Below the pieces are notes generated by a model that saw only the letters and a program-made list of their open reading frames with translations, had not been told where the DNA came from and searched no databases. The position numbers and the translations under genes are program-made. A DNA stretch of 64,000 nt from Candidatus Latescibacterota bacterium (GTDB taxonomy: Bacteria > Latescibacterota > UBA2968 > UBA8231). The stretch is from positions 124,001 to 188,000 of the forward strand of contig JAJEGS010000011.1 of assembly GCA_022819745.1 (NCBI GenBank), read 5' to 3'. Below, piece after piece: positions 46,771 through 57,115 of the stretch. The number at the start of each line of letters is the position of its first letter. Position 1 is the first letter of the stretch.

Positions 46771-47316
46771 TCATCCAATGGCGGCGATGTGACGCAGGGC
46801 ACGGTAGCGCTGGTCGCAATCCATGCCGTAGCCGACGATGAACGTGTCCTCAATTTCAAAACCGCAGTAATCTATCGGCACTGGAAACTCCCTGCGGGCG
46901 GGTTTGTTGAGCAACGTACACGCTCTGAGTGAAAGGGGTTGTTGCGACTTTATCTTGGCCAGCACAAAATCTAGCGATCGGCCCGTATCGACAATGCCAT
47001 CGACGACGAGTACGTCCCGTCCGGCCACGGCGACGACGAAATCCTTGGTCAGTTCGATCCGACCGGTGTTCTTAGTGCCCTGATAGCTAGAAACATCGAT
47101 AAAATCGTAGTCCAACCCCGCCAAGAGATCCTCGGGCAAGCGGTCTATCAGGGCCATCATAAACTGCACTGCTCCGTTGAGGAGGCCGATAAATAAGGGA
47201 GCCGACCCAGCGTAGTCGGCGGCTACTTCTTGGGCCAACTCGCCGATGCGCCGTTCTACTTGCTGGCGCTCGATCAGCACTTCTAAGACAGGAGTTTCCA
47301 ACGGACTGCGGGGCAT
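46771..47316 (-). CDS. hpt: Hypoxanthine phosphoribosyltransferase
   Basis: A 181-residue purine salvage enzyme. The PRPP-binding loop VLVVDGIVDTGRSL is at residues 102-115; VDDI in most homologues is VDGI here, so one acidic residue is replaced by Gly. Other family blocks are FIGLLNGAVQFM, the SSYQG flexible loop, and the C-terminal FIVGYGMDCDQRYRALRHI. It converts hypoxanthine or guanine plus PRPP into the nucleotide. The ATG at 47316 fits the family start and has AAAGG upstream. It leads the operon with the epimerase. Confidence 0.93.
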   Translation of the reverse strand: MPRSPLETPVLEVLIERQQVERRIGELAQEVAADYAGSAPLFIGLLNGAVQFMMALIDRLPEDLLAGLDYDFIDVSSYQGTKNTGRIELTKDFVVAVAGRDVLVVDGIVDTGRSLDFVLAKIKSQQPLSLRACTLLNKPARREFPVPIDYCGFEIEDTFIVGYGMDCDQRYRALRHIAAIG

Positions 47317-47391
47317 GCCTTTGATTATACGGCATGGACTGTTTTTTGCAAACAAAAGGCACCGGAGTAAAAATTCCGATGCCCATGTTGG

Positions 47392-47408
47392 CCCGCCCTA
47401 AAGGCGGG
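47392..47408 (-). terminator. GC-rich hairpin after the 85-residue gene
   Basis: CCCGCC (47392-47397) pairs with GGCGGG (47403-47408). It follows the stop of the leftward 85-residue gene by 16 bp. A second weak CCGGAG/TTCCG dyad lies at 47362-47377 with a T-rich stretch on the minus strand, so the two may work together. Confidence 0.5.
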
Positions 47409-47424
47409 TTGTGTCGCGGCTTGG

Positions 47425-47682
47425 TCAGGCGGCTTGACGGGTGTTGATTTCCGGCTCCCGACCTAAGAGTGCCTCAGCGGAGATGCTCGGTTGCTCGGGC
47501 ACCTTCAGGGCAGTAGCTGCAACCAAGGCACTCAGTTCGTCGGCACTGGACGAATCGAGCTCGCTGCGCTGATAGGCAGCGTCGATGTGCTCGCACAACA
47601 ACTCCAAGTCGGCCCAAGAGCGGGCTTGCCCAATGCGCGCCTGCAAGGGGATGGCCGCGGGGCTTAGTATAGCAGTCTGCAT
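47425..47682 (-). CDS. Small hypothetical protein with a perfect ribosome binding site
   Basis: An 85-residue protein without recognised domain. It is helical and acidic in the middle (SWADLELLCEHIDAAYQRSEL, SSADELSALVAATALKV), with no membrane segment. The reason to trust it is the exact AAGGAGGTGA ribosome site 4 bp before the ATG, the strongest in the window, and a hairpin after its stop. It lies between recA and hpt on the same strand. High expression is likely; function unknown. Confidence 0.7.
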   Translation of the reverse strand: MQTAILSPAAIPLQARIGQARSWADLELLCEHIDAAYQRSELDSSSADELSALVAATALKVPEQPSISAEALLGREPEINTRQAA

Positions 47683-47795
47683 GATTCACCTCCTTGGGGG
47701 AGTTAAGGAGTACGCGTGGGTGCGAGGCGCTGCGACCGCCTTGGCGTGGGGTCACCAAAGCAGCCTTGGCACCTCGACCCGCGAGAGCGCAGAGG

Positions 47796-48896
<1,101 letters not shown>

Positions 48897-48939
48897 GATT
48901 TCCTCCTCGCGTGTCCTATTGAGATGTTTACTACGCCAC

Positions 48940-48992
48940 TACTTGAACGACCTGAACAAAAAAATAGTGAATCAATGTTCAGGTGTCAAGTA
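48940..48992 (-). promoter_or_regulatory. recA promoter overlapped by a large dyad (possible SOS operator)
   Basis: On the minus strand TTGACA (48984-48989) and TATTTT (48961-48966) are 17 bp apart, a near-ideal promoter. The arms 48940-48957 and 48977-48992 are inverted copies sharing TACTTGA and CCTGAAC; the right arm contains the -35 box and the left arm lies just past the -10. Within the left arm GAAC is repeated 9 bp apart. The position suits a LexA-type repressor, but the motif is not a known consensus. Confidence 0.65.
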
Positions 48993-49161
48993 TTTTTTAA
49001 TTGAAGCAGATTAAACTGCTCTACCTACTTATAACAAATACTGTGCCAAGCGGCAGAAAAACGCGCAATTTATTGTTTAATAATATGTTAGGAAAAGGAG
49101 AAGAAAGATGCGAAAAGCAAAAACTGGCAACTACGCGAAACAGTGCTGTGAAGAAAAGGGG

Positions 49162-50535
49162 CTAGCTTAGGCCAAAAGCGAGCGCTTCGGCTGCCTCCAT
49201 CCCCCCTACCCCGACCACCTCCATCCCTTCCGGTCGCTTCCACCCCTGCAGGTTGCTCCGTGCCACCAAACTCCGCTCAAACCCCAAACTCCGCGCTTCG
49301 GCCACCCGTCGGTCAATTTGGTTCACCGGACGGATCTCCCCTCCCAACCCGATCTCGCCAATGGCCACGGTCTGCGCGTCAATGGGCTTGTTGCGGAAGC
49401 TCGACACAATCGCCAGCCCTACTCCCATATCCACCGCTGGCTCGTCGAGGCGAATGCCCCCTACTACATTGACGAAAATGTCCTCGCTCGACAGATCGTG
49501 GCCGCAGCGCTTTTCGAGCACCGCGATAATAATCGAGAGCCGCTTGGCGTCGATGCCGGTGGCAACCCGTTGCGGATAACCAAAACTAGAGCGCGAGACG
49601 AGGGCTTGAATTTCGATCAAGAGCGGCCGCGTGCCCTCCATACTACAGACGATGGCCGAACCCGACACGCCCTCAGCGCGCTCGGCCAGCAGAATTTTGG
49701 AGGGGTTGGCGACCTCTATCATCCCTTGGTCTCGCATCTCAAAGATCCCGATTTCATTGGTCGAACCAAAGCGATTTTTGGCGGCGCGGAGGATGCGGAA
49801 GTGATGGTGCCGCTCGCCTTCTAAATAGAGCACGGTATCGACTAAGTGCTCTAACACTCGCGGCCCGGCAACCGTGCCCTCTTTGGTCACGTGCCCCACC
49901 AAAAACGTGGGAATGCCGCTCTCTTTGGCCAAATAGACGAGCCGCGCCGCGCACTCGCGCACTTGGGTCACGCTGCCGGGCGCACTCTCCAGTTCGGGCA
50001 TGTAAATGGTCTGGATCGAGTCGATGATGATGGCCAGCGGGCCGGCGGATTGCAACTGGTCGAGAATAGCTGTGAGGCTGGTCTCGGCCATCACGTGCAG
50101 GCTTTCGCACAACGCCCCCAAGCGCCCGGCGCGCAGGCGGATCTGCGCAGCCGACTCCTCGGCGGAAATGTACGCGATGCGAAAATCAGAGGCCGCTAGC
50201 TGTCCGGCCATCTGCAACAGGAGCGTCGATTTGCCAATGCCGGGATCGCCGCCGACTAGGACGACCGAACCGGGCATGATGCCGCCGCCCAAGACCCGGT
50301 CGAATTCGGAAATGCCGATTTGCAGTCGCTCGTGATCTTGGTCATCGACTTGCGTGATGGGCTGCAATTGGGAGCGGGGCGATACCGTTAGATGTTCGCG
50401 CCGGCTGTCGGGTGCTTGGGGCCGCTCTTCGACGCAGGTGTTCCACTCGCCGCAGGCCACGCAGCGGCCAAACCAGCGCGCAGCACTGTGGCCGCAGGAC
50501 TGACAGACGTAAGTGGAACGGTTCTTTTTGGCCAT
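49162..50535 (-). CDS. radA: DNA repair protein RadA
   Basis: A 457-residue RadA/Sms. The N-terminal zinc finger has C11, C14, C25 and C28. Walker A is GDPGIGKST (96-104), the KNRFG signature is present (KNRFGSTNEIG), and the C-terminal Lon-protease-like domain carries GGIRLDEPAVDMGVGLAI, without protease activity in this family. RadA is a DnaB-type branch-migration helicase that processes recombination intermediates together with RecA, encoded next door. The start ATG at 50535 follows prmC's end by 3 bp, so it is in the prfA-prmC-radA operon. Confidence 0.97.
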   Translation of the reverse strand: MAKKNRSTYVCQSCGHSAARWFGRCVACGEWNTCVEERPQAPDSRREHLTVSPRSQLQPITQVDDQDHERLQIGISEFDRVLGGGIMPGSVVLVGGDPGIGKSTLLLQMAGQLAASDFRIAYISAEESAAQIRLRAGRLGALCESLHVMAETSLTAILDQLQSAGPLAIIIDSIQTIYMPELESAPGSVTQVRECAARLVYLAKESGIPTFLVGHVTKEGTVAGPRVLEHLVDTVLYLEGERHHHFRILRAAKNRFGSTNEIGIFEMRDQGMIEVANPSKILLAERAEGVSGSAIVCSMEGTRPLLIEIQALVSRSSFGYPQRVATGIDAKRLSIIIAVLEKRCGHDLSSEDIFVNVVGGIRLDEPAVDMGVGLAIVSSFRNKPIDAQTVAIGEIGLGGEIRPVNQIDRRVAEARSLGFERSLVARSNLQGWKRPEGMEVVGVGGMEAAEALAFGLS

Positions 50536-50538
50536 GCC

Positions 50539-51399
50539 TCAACCCGCGCGTGCGACAACGACTCGGGGAATCTGGTTTAAGTCCAGTCTTATCTGAACCT
50601 CAGTCAAGCGTGCAGACCGCGCAAGTAGATCCTCCACGGCCGCGCTTTGGCCGTCTCCTACCTCTAGCAGCAGATGACCTCCGGGGCGAATAAAGTCCGC
50701 AGCCTCCTGCGCGATGCGCCGATAGTACGCCAAGCCGTCCTCGCCCCCATCCAACGCGAGATGCGGCTCGTAGTCGCGCACTTCCGGCGCGAGTTGCGCC
50801 AAGTCGCTGCGGCGCACATACGGTGGGTTAGCCGCGATGAGGTCAAAAGGCTCAGTGCCACGGAGGGGCACGAACAGATCGCCGCAGTGCCACTCGACGC
50901 GCCCGGCGAGCCCGCAGCGCTGGCCGTTGGCCTTCGCCACTTCTAAAGCAGCAGCCGATACGTCAGCCGCCACCACCTCGGCCGCTGCCGCCTCTTGGGC
51001 CAGCGACAGGGCGACCGCGCCAGAGCCGCAACACAGGTCGAGAACCCGACCGCCCTCGGGCAAAAGATCCAAGGCCACATCGACGAGTACTTCGGTCTCA
51101 GGGCGCGGGATCAACACCGCGGGCGTCACGGCTAGCTCTAGATGGCGAAAGGCGGCCACGCCCGTGATGTACTGCACGGGCACGCGCTGCAACCGCTGCC
51201 GCACGTATTCCCGATAGCGATCCACTTCACTGCGGTGCAAGGGGCGTTCAAATTGCAGGTAGAGATCGAGGCGGTTAACACCTAGCGCCGCAGCGAGCAG
51301 CAACTCGGCTTGTAGGCGGGCGTTTTCCAACCCTTTTGACGCAAAGAAACGGCTCGTGTTTTCGAGGATATCGAGCAGCCGCCAAGAGCGTCTGCTCAT
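50539..51399 (-). CDS. prmC: Release factor glutamine methyltransferase PrmC (HemK)
   Basis: A 286-residue methyltransferase. The N-terminal helical domain is followed by motif [17 protein letters not shown] and the glutamine-binding motif NPPYVRR. It methylates the GGQ glutamine of release factors RF1 and RF2. Its ATG overlaps the prfA stop by 4 bp (ATGA), the standard prfA-prmC arrangement. All key residues look normal; length is typical. Confidence 0.97.
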   Translation of the reverse strand: MSRRSWRLLDILENTSRFFASKGLENARLQAELLLAAALGVNRLDLYLQFERPLHRSEVDRYREYVRQRLQRVPVQYITGVAAFRHLELAVTPAVLIPRPETEVLVDVALDLLPEGGRVLDLCCGSGAVALSLAQEAAAAEVVAADVSAAALEVAKANGQRCGLAGRVEWHCGDLFVPLRGTEPFDLIAANPPYVRRSDLAQLAPEVRDYEPHLALDGGEDGLAYYRRIAQEAADFIRPGGHLLLEVGDGQSAAVEDLLARSARLTEVQIRLDLNQIPRVVVARAG

Positions 51400-52463
51400 T
51401 GGGCCGCCGCTAGCGCGTCCTGCTGCGATGCGAGGGCCAACTGCTCGACGAATTTTTCAAAATCGCCGTCGAGGATTTCCTCTAGGCGGTAGAGGGACAA
51501 GCCAATGCGGTGATCGGTAACTCGGCCCTGCGGGAAGTTGTAGGTGCGAATTTTCGCGCTGCGGTCGCCGGAGCCGATCTGACCGGCGCGGGCGGCGTCG
51601 CGCTCGGCCTTTTGCTCGGCCTGCAATTTGTCGTAGAGCCGGGCGCGCAGGACCTTCAATGCCTTGTTCTTGTTTTTTAGCTGCGACTTCTCGTCTTGAC
51701 AGGAGACGACAATGCCCGTTGGGGTATGGGTGATTTTCACGGCCGAATCCGTGGTGTTGACGCTCTGGCCGCCAGGCCCGCTGGAGCGGTACACTTCGAT
51801 TTTCAAATCGTCGGGAGCGATCTCCACCTCCACTTCCTCGGCTTCGGGCAAAACCGCCACGGAGGCCGCCGATGTGTGAATCCGGCCCGAGGCCTCGGTC
51901 TTGGGAACCCGTTGCACGCGGTGTACCCCGCTCTCGAACTTGAGCTGGCCGAAGGCATCCGCACCCGAGACCACGAACACCACCTCCTTAAAGCCGCCGG
52001 CCGGATTCTGACTGGAGGAAAGCTCCTCGGTCTTTAAGCCCCTGCGCTCGGCGAAGCGGTGGTACATGCGGTACAGGTCGCTGGCAAAAAGCCCAGCCTC
52101 GTCGCCGCCGGTGCCGGCGCGGATCTCGACGATGGCATTGCGGCTGTCGTTGGGGTCTTTGGGAATCAGCAGTACTTTGAGCGTTTCCTCTAGTTGCGCT
52201 ACTTTTCCTTTTAGTTGGTCTCGCTCGGCCGCGGCCAATTCGACTAGCTCTGCATCGCTGCCATCGGCGATGATTCCCTCAGCCTCTGCAAGCTGTTCCA
52301 GCGCGGCGCGGTACTGGCCTGCCAAAGCCACCACCTCCTGCAAGTCGCCCATTTCCCGCGCCAGCTTCTGATACTGAGCCGGGTTTTGGCTGGTGGCCTG
52401 ATCGGCCATAAGCTCGCTTAGCTCCTCGTAGCGCTGCTCGTATTCGTTCAATTTATCTAACAC
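51396..52463 (-). CDS. prfA: Peptide chain release factor 1
   Basis: A 355-residue class I release factor. The peptidyl-hydrolysis motif GGQ is in [15 protein letters not shown], and the codon-recognition tripeptide region reads [14 protein letters not shown], near the RF1-type PxT (here within [12 protein letters not shown]). It terminates translation at UAA and UAG. The start is GTG at 52463, overlapping the DUF1385 stop by 7 bp. It is followed by prmC, whose product modifies the GGQ glutamine. Confidence 0.97.
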   Translation of the reverse strand: MLDKLNEYEQRYEELSELMADQATSQNPAQYQKLAREMGDLQEVVALAGQYRAALEQLAEAEGIIADGSDAELVELAAAERDQLKGKVAQLEETLKVLLIPKDPNDSRNAIVEIRAGTGGDEAGLFASDLYRMYHRFAERRGLKTEELSSSQNPAGGFKEVVFVVSGADAFGQLKFESGVHRVQRVPKTEASGRIHTSAASVAVLPEAEEVEVEIAPDDLKIEVYRSSGPGGQSVNTTDSAVKITHTPTGIVVSCQDEKSQLKNKNKALKVLRARLYDKLQAEQKAERDAARAGQIGSGDRSAKIRTYNFPQGRVTDHRIGLSLYRLEEILDGDFEKFVEQLALASQQDALAAAQ

Positions 52464-53404
52464 GATGGATTGGCCTCGACTTCTTCATTTAGGGCGCGGC
52501 GCAACGCGAACAAGGCGACCTCTAACTGGTCGTCGTCCGGCTCGCGGGTCGTAATGCGCTGCAACCACAGCCCTGGGGTGCTCAGCAACCGGACCAGCGG
52601 GGCATTGCGCTTCTTACCCGAGAATTTGAGCAACTCAAAGCTCGTCCCCGCGATAAAGGGCAGGACTGCAAAATGAGTGGCAAAGCGCTCAAAAAGGCTT
52701 TGCGTGTGCCCAAAGACGAGCGGGAACAGCGAATCTACACAGGCGAAGATCAAAATCGCAAAGAGCACTACGATCAGCATGAAGCTAGTTCCGCAGCGCG
52801 GATGCAGCCGACCAAAGCCCCGCGCCGCGGCCACCGTTAGTTCGGCACCGGCCTCTAAGGTGAAGATGCTTTTGTGCTCGGCACCGTGGTATTGAAAAAC
52901 TCGCTGGATTTCGCGCCACTGGCTTATCGCCCAAAGATAGACGATCAAAAGCGTCGCCCGCACCGCACCAGCCACTAGGTTGAATTCGAAGGCGTTCTCC
53001 TGCAAGCCCAAGAGTTGGGCAGCTAGCAGCGGCAAAAAGAAGAACAGGCCCACGCCCAGCCCCACGGAAAAAATCATCGTCGCCCACAAGGCCAATTGCT
53101 CCCGCCAACTCTCCTCCCGCTGCTCGACCTGTCCCTCTTCCTGGCTGGCGACGTCGGCTGAGAAATTGAGGGCCTTCAGCCCGATGAGCATCATTTCAAA
53201 AAAAGAGAGAGCACCGCGCAATATGGGCAGACCCAACAGGCGATAGCGTTGCGCCAGAGGATCGTACGCTTCCTCGCGCACCACGATCTGGTGGTCAGCC
53301 GCCCGCACCGCGGTGACGATTTTGCCGGGCACGCGCATCATCACCCCTTCGATGACGGCTTGGCCGCCGACTGGCAGATCTTGCGTGAGTTGTTCTCTGT
53401 CCAT
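52457..53404 (-). CDS. DUF1385 (YqhQ) family membrane protein
   Basis: A 315-residue protein with the DUF1385 markers [15 protein letters not shown] near residues 13-27, YHGAEHKSI near 170 (conserved His and Glu) and HPRCGTSFM near 200. It has about five membrane segments, at roughly residues 110-130, 145-160, 205-225 and 240-265 among others. Function is unknown, but the gene is very often next to prfA or rpmE, as here, with rpmE 77 bp upstream and prfA overlapping by 7 bp. Metal binding is suggested by the conserved His/Cys residues. Confidence 0.92.
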   Translation of the reverse strand: MDREQLTQDLPVGGQAVIEGVMMRVPGKIVTAVRAADHQIVVREEAYDPLAQRYRLLGLPILRGALSFFEMMLIGLKALNFSADVASQEEGQVEQREESWREQLALWATMIFSVGLGVGLFFFLPLLAAQLLGLQENAFEFNLVAGAVRATLLIVYLWAISQWREIQRVFQYHGAEHKSIFTLEAGAELTVAAARGFGRLHPRCGTSFMLIVVLFAILIFACVDSLFPLVFGHTQSLFERFATHFAVLPFIAGTSFELLKFSGKKRNAPLVRLLSTPGLWLQRITTREPDDDQLEVALFALRRALNEEVEANPSC

Positions 53405-53481
53405 GGACTCGCGTACACGAAAAAGGCGATACGATCACCCTCGAGAGGGCGTCCTATCACCTCTTTGCGCGGAATGGATCG

Positions 53482-53742
53482 CTAGGCTTGCTGTTCGCTT
53501 TTACCGTAGCGGCGGTTGAACTGATCGATGCGCCCGCCTCGATCCATGATCTGCTGGCGCTTGCCGGTATAGAAAGGATGTGACGCCGAGCTGATTTCGA
53601 CCCGGATTACCGGATAGGAATTCCCGTCTTCCCACTCCATCGTCTCTTCGGACTTCATCGTCGAACGCGACAGTATCTTGTAGTCACAGCTAGTATCGAG
53701 AAAGATAACCGTTTGATATTTGGGATGTATGTCTTTTTGCAC
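53482..53742 (-). CDS. rpmE2: 50S ribosomal protein bL31, type B
   Basis: An 86-residue bL31 of the zinc-free type. It begins [13 protein letters not shown] and ends with [10 protein letters not shown] and [10 protein letters not shown], all typical. The four zinc-binding cysteines of type A are absent; a single Cys occurs in SCDYK. In bacteria with both types, the B form is usually made under zinc limitation; whether a type A copy exists elsewhere cannot be seen. The start is GTG at 53742 with GGAG 8 bp upstream. No Zur-box-like dyad stands out upstream. Confidence 0.96.
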   Translation of the reverse strand: MQKDIHPKYQTVIFLDTSCDYKILSRSTMKSEETMEWEDGNSYPVIRVEISSASHPFYTGKRQQIMDRGGRIDQFNRRYGKSEQQA

Positions 53743-53833
53743 CTTTACACTCCTCTGCTTTCTGGGGCTTGAAACTCGGCTGTCGAGTCAATAAAAATAG
53801 AGGTTTGAAACTCAAAAGACAAGGAGAAGGAGG

Positions 53834-55108
53834 CTAGTCATTCATGGCCTTGAGGAATTCCTCGTTAGATTCCGTACCCTGCATGCGCTCTTGGAGAAAC
53901 TCCATGCCCTCAACGACTCCCATCTGATTGAGTATGCGGCGCAGGACCCACGAGCGGTTCAACTCAAACTCCGTCAGCAGCAACTCTTCTTTGCGGGTGC
54001 TCGTCGCCGTCACATCAATGGCCGGATAGACGCGGCGGTTACTCAATCGGCGGTCTAGCTGCACCTGCATGTTGCCCGTGCCTTTGAACTCTTCAAAGAT
54101 CACTTCGTCCATGCGGCTTCCGGTCTCTACCAAGGCCGTAGCGATAATCGTCAGGCTGCCGCCTTCTTCGAGATTGCGGGCGGCGGCGAAAAAGCGGCGC
54201 GGCCACTGCAAAGCCGTCGAGTCAACACCGCCGGTAAGGATCCGCCCCGAGTGCGGCGTCACTGTATTATAGGCCCGTGCCAAGCGCGTGATGCTATCGA
54301 GCAGGATGATCACATCCCGCTTGTGCTCGACTAGACGCCGAGCCTTCTCGATCACCATATCCGCCACCTGCACGTGCCGCGTAGCCGACTCGTCAAAGGT
54401 CGAACTGACGACTTCGCCCTGCACCGAACGCAGCATATCGGTGACTTCCTCGGGGCGCTCATCAATGAGCAAGACGATGAGAATCGCTTCGGGATGATTG
54501 GTGGTAATGGCGTTGGCGACCTTTTGCAGCAGCATGGTTTTACCAGTGAAGGGCGGCGCGACGATTAGGCCGCGCTGCCCTTTGCCGATGGGCGAGAGCA
54601 AGTCGAGAATCCGCGTCGTCATGTCCTTGGGATTGTGCTCTAACTTGAAGCGATCCGTGGGATGCAAGGCCGTCAGATTTTCAAAGATCGTCTTGTTCTT
54701 GGTGACTTCTGGGTCGTCGAAGTTAATTGCCTCGACTCGCAGCAGCGCAAAGTACTTCTCGTCGTTTTTCGGTGGGCGAATCTGACCGGAGATCGTATCG
54801 CCCGTGCGCAGGCTAAACCGCTTAATCTGCGAATGAGAAACGTAAATGTCGTCGGGACCAGGTAAGTAGTTATAGCTCGGCGAGCGGAGAAAGCCGAACC
54901 CCTCGTCCAGCACCTCCAAAGTACCTTGGGCAAAGATCAGCCCACTGCGCTCGGTCTGGTGCTTGAGGATGGAGAAGATCAGCTCCTGCTTGCGCAAAGA
55001 GGTGCAATCTACAACTTCCAGTTTCTTGGCCAGCTCTTGGAGATCCAAGATGTTCATGCGCTGGAGTTCGACAATATTCATTTTCTGCGTTCTATTGAGA
55101 GGCGGCAT
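53834..55108 (-). CDS. rho: Transcription termination factor Rho
   Basis: A 424-residue Rho. The N-terminal helical SAP-like part ([13 protein letters not shown]) is followed by the cold-shock-like RNA-binding domain ([16 protein letters not shown]), Walker A APPFTGKT (184-191), Walker [18 protein letters not shown], and the R-loop [11 protein letters not shown]. It is a hexameric RNA helicase that ends transcription at unstructured C-rich RNA. The ATG at 55108 has AAGGAAGAG upstream. A long leader (up to about 340 bp) without a gene precedes it, fitting known autoregulation of rho. Confidence 0.98.
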   Translation of the reverse strand: MPPLNRTQKMNIVELQRMNILDLQELAKKLEVVDCTSLRKQELIFSILKHQTERSGLIFAQGTLEVLDEGFGFLRSPSYNYLPGPDDIYVSHSQIKRFSLRTGDTISGQIRPPKNDEKYFALLRVEAINFDDPEVTKNKTIFENLTALHPTDRFKLEHNPKDMTTRILDLLSPIGKGQRGLIVAPPFTGKTMLLQKVANAITTNHPEAILIVLLIDERPEEVTDMLRSVQGEVVSSTFDESATRHVQVADMVIEKARRLVEHKRDVIILLDSITRLARAYNTVTPHSGRILTGGVDSTALQWPRRFFAAARNLEEGGSLTIIATALVETGSRMDEVIFEEFKGTGNMQVQLDRRLSNRRVYPAIDVTATSTRKEELLLTEFELNRSWVLRRILNQMGVVEGMEFLQERMQGTESNEEFLKAMND

Positions 55109-55449
55109 CTCTTCCTTGCAACCTTTCTTGCGGTTAGAGTGCAGGAATACAAAGGGAATATTCGAGTGCGCTACGGCACTGTAAGCACCTAGAGCTATTA
55201 CGAGGATTGGAGTACATGCGGTAGTACTGCTAAAACACTAAAAACCTACCTAAGGTATGCCGTACCTTGGCAAAATTCTTTATTTATATAGCTACAGAAG
55301 GTCTATCGCGAAGAATATCTAAAAGGAGAGTAGAATTTCAAGCGGAATAAACCGCTGAGGTATTTAATTTTGAAAAGGAGAGGTGTGAAAGAGTCTAAAG
55401 AATACAGATAATATCTTTGTTTGTCAAGACGTACTGGATTAAAGAATAA
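55109..55449. other. AT-rich gap upstream of rho
   Basis: No convincing gene. It should hold the leftward rho promoter and leader. Two ribosome-site-like AAAAGGAGAG stretches (about 55321 and 55373, plus strand) are not followed by frames longer than 8 codons. Confidence 0.5.
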
Positions 55450-55474
55450 GACGCCCGCTGGTCGAGCAGGCGTC
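55450..55474 (-). terminator. Rho-independent terminator after the first Fn3/dockerin-like gene
   Basis: GACGCC (55450-55455) pairs with GGCGTC (55469-55474), with an inner GCT/AGC pair, and is followed on the minus strand by a T-rich stretch (CTTATTCTTT). Confidence 0.75.
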
Positions 55475-55505
55475 CTATCTCTGTAACTTGTAACTTCTCG
55501 TGCCC

Positions 55506-56189
55506 TTATTGATCGACACCAACAGCCATCGCCATCCTAGCTATATCTTCATTGGAAGCAAAAGGTGCGACAACGCCAGTTTCGTTGTCGCCGTCAAAGG
55601 CTCGCACGTCATAGACATAGGAGGCCCCACTGACGACGTCATCATCAACGAATTCGGAGTTGCCCGGCCCCAGTGTAGCAACCAGCCTTTCGCTGCCCTG
55701 TTCCTGAGTTACGGCCTTGCCGAAATCATCGGCGAAGCGCAGAAAATCATCGACATCAATTTGGCCATTGGGCACTATGTCGAAGAACAACTCAAAATCC
55801 GCGGCGGCGTCAGAAGAGCCGAAACGATCAGCTAAGAGGAAGAAGTCGTCGAAGTCAACCTTATCCCCCTCGCGCGTAAACCAGCCGAGTACTATTTCGC
55901 CGTTATCGTCCACGGGTGGGAAGTAATCCGTACGGTACACGCGATAGCCGTGGACGTCGCCCGTAGGCACCACTCGGTCCCCAAAAGTCGTAAACGAACG
56001 AGCATCATCTGCCGATAGCGTCCAAGAAAGCGACACAGATGGAGCATCGCTGGCTGTGGCTTGTAGGTCAGTCACAGGTGCAGGAGGAATATTATCGACA
56101 GAAGCTACGGGATCAGAAGTGGTCAACTGAGCGGCCGCGGGAGCAGTACAAAAAGCAGCTAGCGCGACGATGCGGATATACTCTTTCAT
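55506..56189 (-). CDS. Secreted Fn3-like protein with inserted dockerin-like repeat
   Basis: A 227-residue protein with a signal peptide (residues 1-20, AAAQL). It opens with a fibronectin-type-III half, PPAPVTDLQATASDAPSVSL to VHGYRVYR. Then comes an EF-hand-like dockerin pair, EGDKVDFDDFFLLADRFG and PNGQIDVDDFLRFADDFG, and only afterwards the last Fn3 strands SEFVDDDVVSGASYVYDVRA. So the dockerin-like segment seems to sit inside the Fn3 domain. Calcium binding by the Asp-rich loops is likely. The downstream paralogue at 56244 has the usual order. Possible role in cell-surface complexes; no cohesin is seen here. Confidence 0.75.
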   Translation of the reverse strand: MKEYIRIVALAAFCTAPAAAQLTTSDPVASVDNIPPAPVTDLQATASDAPSVSLSWTLSADDARSFTTFGDRVVPTGDVHGYRVYRTDYFPPVDDNGEIVLGWFTREGDKVDFDDFFLLADRFGSSDAAADFELFFDIVPNGQIDVDDFLRFADDFGKAVTQEQGSERLVATLGPGNSEFVDDDVVSGASYVYDVRAFDGDNETGVVAPFASNEDIARMAMAVGVDQ

Positions 56190-56243
56190 CGGACTATACT
56201 CCTTGTGAAAAGATGAAATACACAGCCATATTGCGGCCGGTAC

Positions 56244-56906
56244 CTACTCGTACAAATCAGCACCGAGGTTATCGGCCCAAAGGAAAAAGTCATCGAGGTC
56301 AACCATGCCATTGCCGTCGATATCCGTGGATGGATCAAATTCGGCTTGGCCGAAGTTGGTTTGAAAAATGCCGTAGTCTAAAAGGTCCACATCGCCGTCG
56401 TAGTCAAAGTCGCCAAGGAGCAACATGTTCCTGACTTCGGCAGACTCGATAGGAGCGCTCTCGTTGCCGCTTTCATCGACTGCCGAGACCTCATAGAAAT
56501 ATCGCCTGCTCCCTTGGCTCACGTTGATATCGGCATCAACAAAGGACGTCGTGCCGGCAGGGAATGAAAAAATTGCCGGAGTGCCGGAGCCATCGGCGCG
56601 ACGACGCGATATATTGTAACCAGCCACATCGTTGACTTCTTTAAAGGTGCCACCCGTTGTAAAGTCGCTACTCGTCGGGACTTGGCGCACAGCATCGTCA
56701 ACGGATAAGCTCCAAGAGACAGTGATGCTCCTTCCACCTTCGTTGAACTCAGCCTGTACTCCGCCAACCGGGCTAGGTGCTAGGTCGTCAGTATCCGCTA
56801 CCGACTCAGAAACCGTCAACTGTGCTGCCGCCGGACTCGCGACCAGAAAAAAGCCGAGTCCGAACAAGGCCAAACTCGCGATAGCTCCCTTTATGCCTTT
56901 CGACAT
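56244..56906 (-). CDS. Secreted Fn3 plus C-terminal dockerin-like protein
   Basis: A 220-residue protein. The signal peptide spans residues 1-28 (VASPAAAQL). A fibronectin-type-III-like domain covers about 40-160 (PSPVGGVQAEFNEGG to YFYEVSAVDESGNES), and the C-terminus is a dockerin-like pair: GDFDYDGDVDLLDYGIF and DIDGNGMVDLDDFFLWAD, both with calcium-loop Asp patterns. It shares the opening AAAQLT...PSPV and the SWSLSVDDA strand with the gene at 55506, so they are paralogues 54 bp apart. The ATG has GGAGG upstream. Probably exported and surface-associated. Confidence 0.8.
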   Translation of the reverse strand: MSKGIKGAIASLALFGLGFFLVASPAAAQLTVSESVADTDDLAPSPVGGVQAEFNEGGRSITVSWSLSVDDAVRQVPTSSDFTTGGTFKEVNDVAGYNISRRRADGSGTPAIFSFPAGTTSFVDADINVSQGSRRYFYEVSAVDESGNESAPIESAEVRNMLLLGDFDYDGDVDLLDYGIFQTNFGQAEFDPSTDIDGNGMVDLDDFFLWADNLGADLYE

Positions 56907-57042
56907 ATCTGATTCCTCCTCTAAATGCTCAATGGGTCAAATTCTGATTTGGCCTTAGCAAGGCCATGAATAAGCGTTTAACTTATTAATAATACCAACA
57001 GTTTGCTGTAAACTCAAGGAATTAACGCACTAATTGACTTTC

Positions 57043-57071
57043 TTGACCCGGTTAATGGGCCGCCATATCTT
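57043..57071 (+). promoter_or_regulatory. Promoter of dnaG
   Basis: TTGACC (57043-57048) and TATCTT (57066-57071) are 17 bp apart, 45 bp before the dnaG start, in the divergent gap 56907-57115. Confidence 0.5.
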
Positions 57072-57115
57072 GCTCAATGGCGCTGTTAATATAGAGAAAA
57101 AGCCCCCTGCTAGCA

